Below, one piece after another: positions 1-9,541 of a stretch of DNA of 22,872 nt. This DNA comes from a bacterium (GTDB taxonomy: Bacteria > T1Sed10-126). Numbering within the stretch: position 1 is the first letter of the stretch; the number at the start of each line of letters is the position of its first letter. The DNA is taken from NCBI GenBank assembly GCA_003557545.1, contig PWOD01000178.1, forward strand, positions 1-22,872, read 5' to 3'. Below the pieces are notes generated by a model that was not told where the DNA came from, searched no databases, and saw only the letters and a program-made list of their open reading frames with translations. The position numbers and the translations under genes are program-made.

Positions 1-656
1 AGCTCGACCAGCGCCTGCTTCTGACCCTCCGACAGCCCCACTTTCTTTAAAAAACGACGCAGATCCGGTTGATTTTTTTGATGGATAAGTTTCCACAACT
101 CAGCCCGATCCGGGGCCTCTAAAGAGAGACCTTCGAGTAATCCCTGATAGACCTCCACATTGCCAAGATCAACAACATAATTTTCCAGGTTACAACAGTC
201 CAGAAGCTCAAACATTAAATTCAACAGACTGCGGTCGGCAGCCAGCTTATCCTCACCAAGAATCTCCGCACCAAACTGCTGAAACTCCCGAGATTCTCCG
301 CGACGCAGTTCGAAATCTCTGAAATTCCGACAGGAGTAACAGTATCTTCCGGGAAGTTGCTCCGACTCCAGTCGACCGGAAAGAATTTTAGCGACCTGGG
401 CGGTAGCATCCGGCCGGAGAGCAAGCCGCTCACCCTGTCCATCATAAAACTGATAGGTTCGACGGGCCAGCTCCCGACTGACTCCCCGGGTAATAGAATC
501 GTAATAATCCAGGGTTGGCAGATCTAACTCCAGAAACTCATGGCGAGCAGCAGTATCAAACAACTGATTGACCAGCAGCCGTTTACGGCGGCTATCCTCC
601 GGCAGGTAGGCCCGGACACCGGCCGGTAAAAGTGTTAGTTCACGTGAAATACTCAT
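1..656 (-). CDS. hisZ: ATP phosphoribosyltransferase regulatory subunit HisZ, partial
   Basis: The reading frame runs off the left edge, so only the N-terminal 218 residues are present. They form a class II aminoacyl-tRNA-synthetase-like fold related to histidyl-tRNA synthetase. The motif-2 region shows LRPDATAQVAKIL near residue 80 and REFQQFGAEILG near residue 120. HisZ is the catalytically dead HisRS paralogue that partners short-form HisG in the first step of histidine synthesis. The short, divergent motif 2 and the start MSISRELTLLPAGVRAYLP favour HisZ over a true HisRS, but the C-terminal part that would settle this lies outside the window. It starts 59 bases after the aminotransferase stop and is probably cotranscribed with it. 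In many Bacillota hisZ heads a his operon, so hisG may follow to the left (inference). Confidence 0.8.
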   Translation of the reverse strand, partial: MSISRELTLLPAGVRAYLPEDSRRKRLLVNQLFDTAARHEFLELDLPTLDYYDSITRGVSRELARRTYQFYDGQGERLALRPDATAQVAKILSGRLESEQLPGRYCYSCRNFRDFELRRGESREFQQFGAEILGEDKLAADRSLLNLMFELLDCCNLENYVVDLGNVEVYQGLLEGLSLEAPDRAELWKLIHQKNQPDLRRFLKKVGLSEGQKQALVE

Positions 657-715
657 GTTTGATCACTTCCTCAAAATTTCGTCAATAACTTACTGATGAC
701 TGGCAGCCTAAGATT

Positions 716-1867
716 TTAGCTATCCAGTAGAGAACCGGCAACCTCTTGAGCTGTTTTAAGCATCGTTCCGGGGCGAGTTTTATAACCAAATTTAACTAAA
801 CTCAGCTCCAGGGCGGACAGTGCTGCTAACAGGTCAAAATAGTCAACATCCCCCAGATGACCGATCCGTAAAATTCGTTGTTGTAACTCTTCCTGTCCGT
901 AAGGTATATAAAGTTTACAATTTTTATAGATATAATCATGAATTTTTTTAGCCGGCAACCGGTCGGGTAATTTTACCGCAGTTCCAACAACCGACGGCAC
1001 GCTGGAAAATATTTCTAATCCTGCAGCCACCACCGCTGAGCGACAGATGGTGGCCAGATTTTCATACTGCCGGTAAACCTCGTGGGGACCACGGTGGAAA
1101 ATTTCCTGTAAAGAGTTAAGCACTGCCCTTAACAAAGAAATTGGCGGTGTCCAGACCGTCTGCGAACCAGTTTCAAACCTATCCAAAGCTCGTGCCAGAT
1201 CAAAATAAGGCACCGGACATTCAAGCCTTTTCAAAGCTTCGACAACCCGGGGACCGACAGCCAGAAAGGCCAACCCGGGCGGGGCCATCAGAGCTTTCTG
1301 GGAACCACCAACTACCAGATCGACCCCGGCTGTTTCCGGAGAGAACGGTTCGGCACCCAACCCACTAATAGCATCGACAACAACCAGCGGGCCCAATTCA
1401 GCAATCATCGGGGCTAATTTTTCAATTGGATGGCGGACCAGAGTGGAGGTTTCGACCATAGTTAAAAAGACAGCTTTAACATCTCGAGCGGACAGCAGAT
1501 CTGAACGAAACTGCCGGGGATCGACTGCTTGCCCCCGCTCCACCCTGTGGACTATTATATTACAGCCAAAAGCCTCTAACAGCTCAACCCAGCGACGGCC
1601 AAACTTGCCACTGTCCACAACCAGCACAGTATCACCAGGCGAAACCGTATTAAGAACCGCCATCTGCATCCCTCCGGTACCGGTCGCCGCCACCGGTATA
1701 ACCGGCCAGTCAGTTTCAAGTAACCGCTGCAGGTATGCAGAGAGCTCCCCGATAACCCGGGAAAACTCAGCTGTTCGATGGTATTCCAATGATCTGGCCT
1801 GTATCAGGCGGGTAGACTCAGGTTGAGGAGTGGGTCCGGGAGCAATAAATCGCTGTTTAAACCACAT
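716..1867 (-). CDS. Class V PLP-dependent aminotransferase (serine-pyruvate / alanine-glyoxylate type)
   Basis: A 383-residue fold-type I aminotransferase. It has the family's N-terminal GPTP (residues 11-14), the cofactor aspartate in VVVDAISGLGA (about 165) and the Schiff-base lysine in GGSQKALMAPPG (K191). This family includes serine-glyoxylate and alanine-glyoxylate transaminases, the so-called soluble hydrogenase 42-kDa subunit, and more distantly 2-aminoethylphosphonate transaminase (PhnW). The start ATG is preceded by a strong GGGGGAG site. It lies 69 bases after clpX and 59 bases before hisZ, which suggests amino-acid metabolism, perhaps serine or glycine interconversion. Because a phosphonate locus lies about 10 kb away, a PhnW-like role was considered, but the location does not support it. 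Length is normal for the family. Confidence 0.82.
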   Translation of the reverse strand: MWFKQRFIAPGPTPQPESTRLIQARSLEYHRTAEFSRVIGELSAYLQRLLETDWPVIPVAATGTGGMQMAVLNTVSPGDTVLVVDSGKFGRRWVELLEAFGCNIIVHRVERGQAVDPRQFRSDLLSARDVKAVFLTMVETSTLVRHPIEKLAPMIAELGPLVVVDAISGLGAEPFSPETAGVDLVVGGSQKALMAPPGLAFLAVGPRVVEALKRLECPVPYFDLARALDRFETGSQTVWTPPISLLRAVLNSLQEIFHRGPHEVYRQYENLATICRSAVVAAGLEIFSSVPSVVGTAVKLPDRLPAKKIHDYIYKNCKLYIPYGQEELQQRILRIGHLGDVDYFDLLAALSALELSLVKFGYKTRPGTMLKTAQEVAGSLLDS

Positions 1868-1925
1868 TACAACTCCCCCGCCGGAGAGATCAAATAGCAG
1901 CTTTCAGAACAACTAACAGGTCTGA

Positions 1926-1940
1926 CTGAGTTCAACTCAG
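1926..1940. repeat. Perfect short palindrome over the clpX stop codon
   Basis: Two 7-base arms (CTGAGTT and AACTCAG) flank a single central base and span the clpX stop codon at 1937-1939. No T-run follows on either strand, so it is not a standard intrinsic terminator. It could be a weak hairpin or a protein site between clpX and the aminotransferase, or chance. Confidence 0.3.
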
Positions 1941-3196
1941 GCCGACTCTTTTTCCTCTTTTTCTCCCGGATAGACACAGATCGGTTTCTCTTTACCACGG
2001 ATCGTATCAGCCGTTATAACACATTCCTGAATCTCATTATCATCCGGTATATCATACATAATATCCAGCATGGCGGTTTCCATGATAGATCGTAACGCCC
2101 GCGCACCGGTGTCACGCTTAATCGCCTCAGAAGCAACTTCTTCAAGAGCTTCGGGGGCAAACCGGAGTTTCACATCATCCATTTCGAAAAGAGTCTTATA
2201 CTGATCTACCAGGGAATTTCTTGGATCCTTTAAAACTTTTATCAGATCATCCCGATCCAGTTTATCCAGCGTCGCAGTGACGGGAATTCGACCGGTCATT
2301 TCAGGAATGAAACCAAAATCCAATAGATCCTTGGGCTGAACATGCTGAAGAATCTTACTGCGTTCTTTAGCGTCAAGGCTGGTAACTTCCGAACCAAAAC
2401 CCACAACATTGTTGTTCATTCTACGTTCGATGATCTTTTCCAGCCCAACAAAGGCACCGCCACAGATGAACAGTATATTAGAAGTATCAATCTGAATATA
2501 TTCCTGGTGGGGATGTTTACGGCCGGCCTGGGGAGGCACATCGGCAACAGTTCCCTCAATAATCTTAAGTAATGCCTGCTGGACTCCCTCACCACTGACA
2601 TCCCTGGTGATCGAAGGATTATCAGCTTTACGGGCGATCTTATCGATTTCATCGATATATATTATCCCCCGCTCAGCCTCCTGAAAATCAAAATCAGCCG
2701 CCTGAATCAGACGCAACAGGATATTTTCTACATCCTCTCCTACATATCCGGCTTCAGTCAAAGCAGTGCTGTCGACGATTGCAAACGGCACCTCAAGGAT
2801 ATCGGCCAGCGTCCGGGCCAGCAAGGTTTTCCCACAACCTGTTGGGCCGATCAGCAGAATATTACTTTTTTCCAATACAGTATCAGTATTAAGCTTCTTG
2901 GGCATCATAATCCGCTTGTAGTGGTTATAAACAGCAACCGAAATAACCTTCTTAGCCCGATCCTGACCGATCACATATGAATCAAGATAGTTATATATTT
3001 CGGCCGGCCGGGGAAGGGTAAACTCACGATCCTCAACCTCTTCAAGCAGATCCTCCGATACTATCTCATTACAGACCTCAATACATTCATCACAGATATA
3101 AACATTAGGGCCGGCGACAAGACGTTTAACTTCCTGCTGCTGTTTTCCACAAAATGAACACTGCAAATCCTTTTCTTCATCACCATAGCGAAACAT
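1937..3196 (-). CDS. clpX: ATP-dependent Clp protease ATPase subunit ClpX
   Basis: Full-length ClpX, 419 residues. The N-terminal C4 zinc-binding domain has CxxC at 13-16 and CxxC at 35-38. The AAA+ module follows, with Walker A GPTGCGKT (117-124), pore loop GYVG (150-153), Walker B IIYIDEID (178-185), the RKH-type loop in GRKHPHQEY, the VGFG segment that docks on ClpP, and sensor-2 [10 protein letters not shown]. It unfolds tagged proteins and feeds them to ClpP in the cytoplasm. The upstream gene is clpP, 194 bases away, and tig precedes that, which is the classic order. A nested inverted repeat lies in the clpP-clpX gap. No truncation or odd residues were seen. Confidence 0.98.
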   Translation of the reverse strand: MFRYGDEEKDLQCSFCGKQQQEVKRLVAGPNVYICDECIEVCNEIVSEDLLEEVEDREFTLPRPAEIYNYLDSYVIGQDRAKKVISVAVYNHYKRIMMPKKLNTDTVLEKSNILLIGPTGCGKTLLARTLADILEVPFAIVDSTALTEAGYVGEDVENILLRLIQAADFDFQEAERGIIYIDEIDKIARKADNPSITRDVSGEGVQQALLKIIEGTVADVPPQAGRKHPHQEYIQIDTSNILFICGGAFVGLEKIIERRMNNNVVGFGSEVTSLDAKERSKILQHVQPKDLLDFGFIPEMTGRIPVTATLDKLDRDDLIKVLKDPRNSLVDQYKTLFEMDDVKLRFAPEALEEVASEAIKRDTGARALRSIMETAMLDIMYDIPDDNEIQECVITADTIRGKEKPICVYPGEKEEKESA

Positions 3197-3259
3197 AAAA
3201 ACCCGCCTCTTTAGCTGAAATAATATTAAATAACCCAGAGCAAAAAACTGCTACCAGTG

Positions 3260-3344
3260 CAATGATTGATAGTAACAGTTTCAACCATAAGCAGTTAAAA
3301 AGCAACTTATGGTTAAAAAATCTAATCAAACAGAAAAATCATTG
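3260..3344. repeat. Nested inverted repeats in the clpP-clpX gap
   Basis: An inner perfect 9-base inverted repeat (3283-3291 with 3306-3314, 14-base loop) sits inside an outer perfect 8-base pair (3260-3267 with 3337-3344). Together they could fold as a two-tier hairpin in the transcript between clpP and clpX. There is no terminal T-run on either strand, so an intrinsic terminator is unlikely. An attenuating, processing or stability element is possible. Confidence 0.4.
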
Positions 3345-3390
3345 TTTGGTTCAGGTAGATAATAACAAAATAGAGCTGATTTTATTACCT

Positions 3391-3996
3391 CTACTCCGTT
3401 TCTAACTCCTCAACCTCTTTATGAGATTCCAGAACCTTATCGATCAGGCCATATTTGCAGGCCTCTTCAGAACTCATAAAATAATCCCTGTCGATATCTT
3501 TGTTAATCGTTTTTTTGGAGTTACCGGTGTGCAGCGCCAGCACCTCAACTATCTGTTTTTTTATCCGGAGCAATTCCTTGGTTCGAATCTCCACATCGGT
3601 TGCCTGTCCTTCGGCTCCTCCGAGCGGTTGATGGACCATGAATCTGGAGTTAGGCAGAGCAAACCGGTGACCATCGGTACCGGCAGCAACTAACACCGCC
3701 CCCATACTGGCGGCCTGACCGACACAGATGGTATTAACCACCGGTTTTACATACTGCATCGTATCGTAAATTGCCATACCCGATGTAACCTCACCACCCG
3801 GACTATTAACATAAAGATAGATATCCCGTTCCGGGTTATCAGCCTCCAGAAATAACAGCTGAGCGATAACTGCATTGGCGCGTTCCGATTCGATCGGACC
3901 GCTAACAAAAACGATTCTATCCTTTAATAGCCGGCTATAAATATCGTATGAACGTTCCCCTTTGGGAGTCTGTTCAACAACAAATGGAATTGTCAT
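3391..3996 (-). CDS. clpP: ATP-dependent Clp protease proteolytic subunit ClpP
   Basis: A 201-residue serine protease of the ClpP family, which forms the barrel chamber served by ClpX. The catalytic triad is visible: Ser97 in [10 protein letters not shown], His122 in MVHQPLGG and Asp171 in IDRDYFMS. The handle and N-terminal loop regions are of normal length. The start ATG shares one base with the trigger factor stop (TAATG), so the two are translationally coupled. The clpX gene follows after 194 bases. Confidence 0.98.
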   Translation of the reverse strand: MTIPFVVEQTPKGERSYDIYSRLLKDRIVFVSGPIESERANAVIAQLLFLEADNPERDIYLYVNSPGGEVTSGMAIYDTMQYVKPVVNTICVGQAASMGAVLVAAGTDGHRFALPNSRFMVHQPLGGAEGQATDVEIRTKELLRIKKQIVEVLALHTGNSKKTINKDIDRDYFMSSEEACKYGLIDKVLESHKEVEELETE

Positions 3997-5369
3997 TACT
4001 CTGTCTCCTTTTTCTGATTGTCCTGGGTCTCCCCGGTTTCTGGCTCTTTCTCCTTAATTTCGGCCTGTTCAATCAAGTAATCAAGTACCTTCTCATCAAG
4101 TTTCCGTTTGCGAAGATTACTCATCAGCTCTTCATCTTTAAAATGCTCTTTAAACTTTTCAAGTGACATGCCAATATTAACCTGAGCAAGCCACTCTTCA
4201 AGATATTGTTCAAACTCCTCATCGGTCAATTCAATCTCTTCGGCCTCAATAATGGCCTGAAAGATAATCGTAAGTTTAATCCTTCGTTCCGCTTCCGGGG
4301 CCGCCTCTTCAACCAGTTCCTCACGGGTTTTATCATTCTTCTCAAGAAAACTTTCCAGTGATTGACCCTGTGATTCAAGTTTCTGGCCGAAATCATCAAT
4401 CATCTGATCCTGTTCTCTTCGCTGCAATTTTTCAGGAATTTCACACTGAACATTTTCCAGCAACTGCTCATAAATCTGGTTGGTCAGCTCCTGATTACGA
4501 TTACTTTCTGCAACCTCAAGTAGATTTTCTTCAACCTTTTCACGCAGATCCTCAAAACTCTCAAATCCACGTTCTTTAAGAAACTCCTCATCCTCCAGAT
4601 CCGGGGTTTCTTTCTGAGATATCTCCTTTATTTCCACATCAAAAAAGACCTCTTTACCGGCCAGATTTGAATCAAGAAACTCTTCAGGAAAATGAGCTGA
4701 TACCCGGCATTTTTCTCCAACATTAGCATCGATCAGTCCTTCGCCAATTTCTGCCATAATTCCGGAAGCTTCACCACCAACCTCCAGAGTGGCATCCTGT
4801 TGAGCGGTTCCTTCAACCGGATTGCCGATATTGTCATATCCCTGGAGATCAGCCCGCACAAAATCACCTTCACGAACCGGCCGGGTAATCTCAACCGGTT
4901 TAAGCACACTGGACTGAGTTCTGATCTTTTCCAGATGCTGCTCGACCTCTTCCTCGCCCACCGTCCAGTCACTGGAAACCAACTCGATCCCCAGATAATC
5001 CTCCGATTTTAGATCGACCTCCGGAAGCACCTCGACAACAGCTTTCAGATAGAACCCATCATCAAACTTAAAATCTTCTACCTGGGGATCGGCTATCGGC
5101 TGCAACTGCTTTTCCCGATAGACCTCCATTAAGGCCCGGGGCATAAGTTTTTCTGCCAGCTGCTGTTTAACCTGCAAGCCATATTTGTTGTTGATTATTC
5201 CAGCCGGAACCCGACCTTTTCTAAAACCGGGCTCTTCAACTTTTTGCTGGAGCTCATTGACCACCTGTTTTTTAGTAGACTCCACGACCTCCTGCGGAAC
5301 AGTTACCTCCAACCGCACCTGGCTTTCCTCCAGATCTTCCACTTTCATCTCCCAATTTTTTGCTGTCAC
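3996..5369 (-). CDS. tig: Trigger factor, ribosome-associated chaperone
   Basis: Trigger factor binds the ribosome exit tunnel and shields nascent chains. The reading frame is open back to 5540, but that extension crosses the tRNA-Leu gene. A GTG at 5367-5369 preceded by GAGGAGG at eight-base spacing is the likely start, giving 457 residues. The N-terminal ribosome-binding signature GFRKGRVP lies at about 48-55. A PPIase-like domain follows ([12 protein letters not shown] region), then a long acidic helical C-terminal chaperone domain with Lys/Glu-rich runs. Length fits the family. The stop overlaps the clpP start. High acidity is notable and would fit a salt-adapted host, but it is common in trigger factors generally. 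Confidence 0.95.
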   Translation of the reverse strand: MTAKNWEMKVEDLEESQVRLEVTVPQEVVESTKKQVVNELQQKVEEPGFRKGRVPAGIINNKYGLQVKQQLAEKLMPRALMEVYREKQLQPIADPQVEDFKFDDGFYLKAVVEVLPEVDLKSEDYLGIELVSSDWTVGEEEVEQHLEKIRTQSSVLKPVEITRPVREGDFVRADLQGYDNIGNPVEGTAQQDATLEVGGEASGIMAEIGEGLIDANVGEKCRVSAHFPEEFLDSNLAGKEVFFDVEIKEISQKETPDLEDEEFLKERGFESFEDLREKVEENLLEVAESNRNQELTNQIYEQLLENVQCEIPEKLQRREQDQMIDDFGQKLESQGQSLESFLEKNDKTREELVEEAAPEAERRIKLTIIFQAIIEAEEIELTDEEFEQYLEEWLAQVNIGMSLEKFKEHFKDEELMSNLRKRKLDEKVLDYLIEQAEIKEKEPETGETQDNQKKETE

Positions 5370-5450
5370 GACATCTTCCTCCTCATTACTCAGTAGATTA
5401 TTTAACCAGTTATCATGCCGGGCAACCAGCCAGCTCAGAGTTACCCACAA

Positions 5451-5533
5451 TGCGAGGGGCGGGAGTCGAACCCGCACGCCATAAAGGCACAGGATCCTAA
5501 ATCCTGCGCGTCTGCCAGTTCCGCCACCCTCGC
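5451..5533 (-). tRNA. tRNA-Leu (UAG)
   Basis: The reverse strand folds into a class II tRNA. The acceptor stem is GCGAGGG with CCCTCGC, the D-arm is GCGGAACTGGCAGACGC, and the anticodon stem CAGGA/TCCTG encloses loop TTTAGGA with anticodon TAG. There is a long variable arm, the T-arm GCGGG-TTCGACT-CCCGC and discriminator A. No CCA is encoded. It sits about 80 bases upstream of tig and may be on the same transcript. Confidence 0.97.
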
Positions 5534-5728
5534 ATACCAACTTTAGGTTGTTAAATTTATTACCATTTCTGCGGGCGCCAGCTACCTGGACGCCAGTTAA
5601 ATCAACCCGATTCTATCCAGTGGCTGACTATCACCTCAATTCACTCAGATAGTTACAGGGAGGAATAGCTTACAGCCCAACCAACAATCATCACCCGTTT
5701 GAGGCAGTTTCCCCGATAACGCTGGATA

Positions 5729-5756
5729 AGTATATATTTTTTATCTCAAAATGCAA
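5729..5756 (-). promoter_or_regulatory. Candidate promoter for tRNA-Leu / tig-clpP-clpX
   Basis: On the reverse strand, TTGCAT (5751-5756) and TATACT (5729-5734) are spaced by 16 bases. The hexamers lie about 195 bases upstream of tRNA-Leu, which would give a long leader, so a nearer promoter may have been missed. The rest of 5534-5806 shows no gene. Confidence 0.35.
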
Positions 5757-5806
5757 TTGGTTTGACTACGTAAAATCTGAGCGGGAGAAACTGATCAGTC
5801 CATCGA

Positions 5807-7615
5807 CTACTGTTCATCCAGCGTAAGAATTGACAGGAAAGCTTCCTGGGGGACATCCACATCACCCATCGATTTCATCCGTTTTTTACCTGCTTTCTGT
5901 TCCTCCAGCAGCTTTCTTTTTCGGGTGATATCTCCTCCATAACATTTTGCTGTGACATCTTTACGCTGGGCCGGTTTTGTTTCACGGGCGATCACATTGC
6001 TTCCAATCGCCGCCTGGATCGGCACCTCAAACTGATGCCGGGGCAGAATTTTTTTTAGTTTTTTAACCATTTTCCGGCCCATTCGATAGGCTTTATCTCG
6101 ATGAACTATGAAAGCCAGTGGTTCCACAGAGCTCTTATTCAATTTGATCTGTAACTTAACCAGATCAGCCGGACGGTATTCAATAAACTGATAATCCATT
6201 GAACCATACCCCCGGGTGACTGATTTTAAAGCATCAAAAAAATCAACGACAATCTCAGCCAGTGGTATTTCATATTCAAGTCTAACCATGGTTTCATCGA
6301 GATATTCCATAGTGACAAATTCCCCCCGGCGAGTCTGACAGAGTTTCATAAGGTTACCCAGGTGTTCATCCGGAGTGTAGCAGTTTAGCTGGACCACGGG
6401 CTCAAGGATCTCTTCATAGTCATTCGGATCGGGCAGTTCGCCGACATAGGAAACATCCTTAATCTCTCCGCTGTTGAGTTTAATTTTATAAAGAACATTC
6501 GGCGAGGTGACCAGCAGATCGATATTGAACTCACGTTCCAATCGTTCCCGGATTATCTCCATATGTAACAATCCCAGAAAGCCACATTTAAAACCAAAGC
6601 CCAGAGAGTTAGATACAGAGGGTTCAAACTCAAAGGAAGCATCGTTTAAAGCAAGTTTCTGCAGACTGTCCCGCATCTCCTCGTAATACTCCCCTTCCAT
6701 CGGGTAAAAACCACAAAAGACCATCGGTTTGACCTCTTTATAGCCGGGAAATTTTTCTGCTTCCGGCAGGGGATCAGCGGCCCCGGTGACAGTATCACCG
6801 ATCTTTATCTGCTCCAGGGTCTTAACCCCGGCCAGAAAATAACCGACCTCGCCGGCTTCCAGTCGATCCACCTCTTCCATTGTCGGGTTGAAAACCCCCA
6901 CCTCGGTAACCTTGTACTGCTCCCCTGATTGTAAAAAGACGACCTCATCACCGGCTTCAATAGCCCCCTGAAAAAGTCTCAGGTAGATAACCGCACCTTC
7001 ATAGGAGTTATAGTGAGAATCAAAAACCAGCGCCTTCAACTGATCTGAACCGGTATCCTCCGGAGGTGGAATCTGATCAATAATCTTTTCCAGTAGTTCC
7101 TCCACTCCCACCCCGGTTTTAGCACTTACGCCTACCATCTCGTCCTCTTCAAACCCCCGATCTAACAGCTGAATCTTAGTCCGATCGATCTGGGCACTGC
7201 TGAGATCAATTTTATTAATTACCGGAATTATTTTCAGACCAACTTTTCGCGCCTGATAAAGATTCAACAGAGTCTGTGCCTGAACACCCTGAGCCGCATC
7301 AACCAGCAGCAAGGCTCCTTCACAGGCGGCCAGTGAGCGACTAACTTCATAGGTAAAATCAACATGTCCGGGAGTATCAATCAGGTTGAACTGGTATTTT
7401 TCTCCCGCTTTCGATTGATATTCCATGCGGACAGCCTGAGCTTTAATGGTTATACCCCGCTCCCGCTCAAGATCCATACTATCGAGCATCTGCTCCTTAA
7501 ACTCACGGCTGGAGATCGCTCCTGTATGTTCAAGAAACCTATCGGCCAGCGTCGATTTACCATGGTCAATATGGGCTATAATACAAAAGTTTCTGGTATG
7601 AGACAGTTTTTTCAC
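5807..7615 (-). CDS. lepA: Elongation factor 4 (LepA), back-translocating GTPase
   Basis: LepA is a ribosome-bound translational GTPase. The G motifs are clear: AHIDHGKST (P-loop), RERGITIKA (switch I), DTPGHVD (switch II) and NKID. The EF-G-like domains and the LepA-specific C-terminal domain (GGDITRKRKLLEEQKAGKKRM begins the final part) follow. The frame is open to a GTG at 7631-7633, but the only good ribosome site, GGAGG, lies between that codon and the GTG at 7613-7615. The downstream GTG gives 602 residues and the usual short stretch before NFCIIAHIDHGKST. The longer form would add six residues. The gene ends with TAG and has its own promoter. Confidence 0.96.
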   Translation of the reverse strand: MKKLSHTRNFCIIAHIDHGKSTLADRFLEHTGAISSREFKEQMLDSMDLERERGITIKAQAVRMEYQSKAGEKYQFNLIDTPGHVDFTYEVSRSLAACEGALLLVDAAQGVQAQTLLNLYQARKVGLKIIPVINKIDLSSAQIDRTKIQLLDRGFEEDEMVGVSAKTGVGVEELLEKIIDQIPPPEDTGSDQLKALVFDSHYNSYEGAVIYLRLFQGAIEAGDEVVFLQSGEQYKVTEVGVFNPTMEEVDRLEAGEVGYFLAGVKTLEQIKIGDTVTGAADPLPEAEKFPGYKEVKPMVFCGFYPMEGEYYEEMRDSLQKLALNDASFEFEPSVSNSLGFGFKCGFLGLLHMEIIRERLEREFNIDLLVTSPNVLYKIKLNSGEIKDVSYVGELPDPNDYEEILEPVVQLNCYTPDEHLGNLMKLCQTRRGEFVTMEYLDETMVRLEYEIPLAEIVVDFFDALKSVTRGYGSMDYQFIEYRPADLVKLQIKLNKSSVEPLAFIVHRDKAYRMGRKMVKKLKKILPRHQFEVPIQAAIGSNVIARETKPAQRKDVTAKCYGGDITRKRKLLEEQKAGKKRMKSMGDVDVPQEAFLSILTLDEQ

Positions 7616-7709
7616 CCGATTAAAAACCTCCACTACAAACAGAATCTAACCAACTTTATACAACTCCCGGCAGAGGGAGACAGCCTGCCCTATAAAAATA
7701 ACCGGGAAA

Positions 7710-7739
7710 ACTATAGAGGATGTTAACAACGCAGGTCAA
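7710..7739 (-). promoter_or_regulatory. Candidate lepA promoter
   Basis: On the reverse strand, TTGACC (7734-7739) and TATAGT (7710-7715) are spaced by 18 bases, with a leader of about 85 bases to the lepA start. The leader contains short complementary pieces (CCCGG/CCGGG and GGCAG/CTGCC) that overlap and compete, so it may fold in two ways. Confidence 0.5.
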
Positions 7740-7750
7740 CTGCTAATTGC

Positions 7751-7787
7751 GCCGGACAAACAACTGCTTAATCAGTTTGGCCGGACA
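7751..7787. repeat. Direct repeat pair GCCGGACA in the lepA-aspC gap
   Basis: GCCGGACA occurs at 7751-7758 and again at 7780-7787. The pair lies just upstream of the lepA promoter on the other strand. It could be a regulator site, but GCCGG-rich words are common in this sequence. Confidence 0.25.
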
Positions 7788-7880
7788 GATTTCCACCTCT
7801 GCTGTGCTTAATATTTTAACAGCTAGATCAGTCAAACAAAACTCCACTATGAGATTTTTTAGTAAAATATTATCCAGCTG

Positions 7881-7909
7881 ACCGGTATCACCGATTATTT
7901 AACCGGTAT
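7881..7909. promoter_or_regulatory. Tandem ACCGGTAT boxes, possible operator
   Basis: Two identical 8-base words, each containing the palindrome ACCGGT, lie at 7881-7888 and 7902-7909. They are exactly 21 bases apart, two helical turns. They sit about 53 bases upstream of the rightward promoter's -35, where an activator could bind on one face of the DNA. Confidence 0.3.
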
Positions 7910-7961
7910 AGCCGACAATTCAGAATTTTTTTCGCTGTTTTCTCAATTTAATAAACTTATT

Positions 7962-7990
7962 TTGTAAATTCTTCTATTCTTTGCTAAAAT
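7962..7990 (+). promoter_or_regulatory. Promoter of the aspartate-type aminotransferase gene
   Basis: TTGTAA (7962-7967) and TAAAAT (7985-7990) are spaced by exactly 17 bases, with an extended -10 TGC immediately before the -10 hexamer. A start near 7997 would give a leader of about 95 bases to the ATG at 8093. Confidence 0.6.
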
Positions 7991-8092
7991 TCCTCAACAT
8001 CCAAACTCAGATAAGCTGGTTGCAATATTTTAAATCAAGCTATTTTCAGCACTATTGAGTATCAGATGAATTTTACGCCGGAGGTTAAAAAA

Positions 8093-9274
8093 ATGTGCAC
8101 TTCAGAGCGAGCCCGATCTATACAACCCTCTCCCACCCTGGGAATTTCAGCCAAGGCCGGACAGATGCGGGACGAGGGAATAAATATTATCGATTTCGGC
8201 GCCGGCGAGCCCGACTTCAATACTCCCGATTCGGTTAAAGCAGCAGGAATCAAAGCGATTGAAGATAACTTTACCGGATACACTCCGGCCTCCGGAACGG
8301 CGGAATTAAAAACAGCAGTCAAAGCTAAATTATATCGTGATGAACAGTTAAATTATGATCTTTCGGAGATTACAGTTGGCTGTGGAGCAAAACATGTACT
8401 GTTTAACCTGATGGCCACTCTGCTCAACCCCGGGGACGAAATTCTTGTTCCCGTACCGTACTGGGTTTCATATCCTGAACAAATCAGATTTTTCGGTGGT
8501 AAAATGCGAACGGTTGACACAACCGATAATGATTTTATGCCCACAGCTGAAAATCTGGCCGCACGGTTAACCCCAAACTGTAAAATATTGCTGTTAAACT
8601 CCCCCGCCAACCCCACTGGAGTCGTTTATTCCCAACAGCTACTGGAAGAGCTGGGCCAGTTCTGTCTGGAAAACAACCTGCTAATTATCAGTGATGAAAT
8701 CTACGAAAAACTCACCTATGAGGGGAAACATCTCTCGCCGGCTCAGATTTCTGATGAGATTAAAAAAATAACAGTAATCGTCAATGGAGTTAGCAAAGCC
8801 TACTCTATGACCGGCTGGCGGATTGGCTATGCTGCCGGCCCCCGAACAATAATCAGCAAAATCAACAGCCTGATGAGCCACTCAACTTCCAACCCCTGTT
8901 CAATCAGTCAGAAAGCCGCAACCCGTGCACTGCAGCTGGAGGATGAGGAGATCAGGCCGATCATCAGCGAATTCAACGAACGGCGACAACTGATCGTGGA
9001 GGGATTGAACAGAATACCTGGAGTCAGCTGTGAAAGTCCAGGTGGAGCCTTTTATGCCTTTCCCAACTGCCAGCAGCTAATCGATCAGGTTAGCTCGATT
9101 AACTCCGACATGGAGCTGGCTGAAAAACTGCTCGAAGATACCCACGTGGCAGTGGTTCCCGGATCAGCCTTTGGAACCCCCGGCTATCTACGGCTATCTT
9201 ATGCAACTGATCGACAAACCATCAGCGACGGTCTGGAAAAGATTTCAGAATGGGCCCGGCAAAAGCTCGACTGA
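8093..9274 (+). CDS. Class I PLP aminotransferase, aspartate / aromatic type
   Basis: A 393-residue aminotransferase of the AspC-like Ib subgroup, catalysing transfer of the amino group from aspartate or similar donors to 2-oxoglutarate. Visible residues are GAGEPDF near the N-terminus, PVPYWVSYPEQ (cofactor-stacking region), NSPANPTG, and the Schiff-base lysine in GVSKAYSMTGWR (K235), with GYLRLSYA near the end carrying the carboxylate-binding Arg. The frame is open to an ATG at 8066, but GGAGG lies inside that stretch, eight bases before the ATG at 8093, so the shorter start is chosen. It is a single gene behind its own promoter. Substrate choice among aspartate, aromatic and related acids cannot be read from sequence alone. 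Confidence 0.9.
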   Translation: MCTSERARSIQPSPTLGISAKAGQMRDEGINIIDFGAGEPDFNTPDSVKAAGIKAIEDNFTGYTPASGTAELKTAVKAKLYRDEQLNYDLSEITVGCGAKHVLFNLMATLLNPGDEILVPVPYWVSYPEQIRFFGGKMRTVDTTDNDFMPTAENLAARLTPNCKILLLNSPANPTGVVYSQQLLEELGQFCLENNLLIISDEIYEKLTYEGKHLSPAQISDEIKKITVIVNGVSKAYSMTGWRIGYAAGPRTIISKINSLMSHSTSNPCSISQKAATRALQLEDEEIRPIISEFNERRQLIVEGLNRIPGVSCESPGGAFYAFPNCQQLIDQVSSINSDMELAEKLLEDTHVAVVPGSAFGTPGYLRLSYATDRQTISDGLEKISEWARQKLD

Positions 9275-9541
9275 CCGGTTATTTCAGAATAAATTAGATC
9301 CAACCTCAAAACTGCCATTTCACTGCTATCAACCATCCAGATAAAGTTTAGGCAATCTCAATATCGAAGAAAAATTTGAAATTAATAAAGATTTTCTTAA
9401 AGATTTTTTTTGAGGATTCGATACTTATTTATGTAAGAGGCGAACAAATAAATAACGACAGCAACAAGGGAACAGCAAGAATGTTAAGCAGTTAGCTTCA
9501 CCTGAGATAACTGTAAAGATATATATTCCCTTCCCATTCAC
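9275..9541. other. Gene-free stretch after the aminotransferase
   Basis: No reading frame, tRNA or convincing intrinsic terminator was seen. The stretch is AT-rich, with an imperfect direct repeat of AAAGATTTT around 9380-9412 followed by a run of T. It leads into the structured element at 9542-9635. Confidence 0.4.

Noticed and set aside
1443-1826. Rightward frame of 127 residues opposite the class V aminotransferase
   Set aside because: It is antisense to a clear enzyme gene, with a Ser/Thr/Arg-rich composition typical of a shadow frame.
716-1867. 2-Aminoethylphosphonate transaminase (PhnW) serving the phosphonate locus
   Set aside because: It sits in the clpX-hisZ region about 10 kb away and looks like the general serine/alanine-glyoxylate type. 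The locus has its own dehydrogenase for the aldehyde.
5370-5540. N-terminal extension of trigger factor to 5540
   Set aside because: It runs through the whole tRNA-Leu gene and has no family similarity. The GTG at 5367-5369 has a strong ribosome site and gives normal length.
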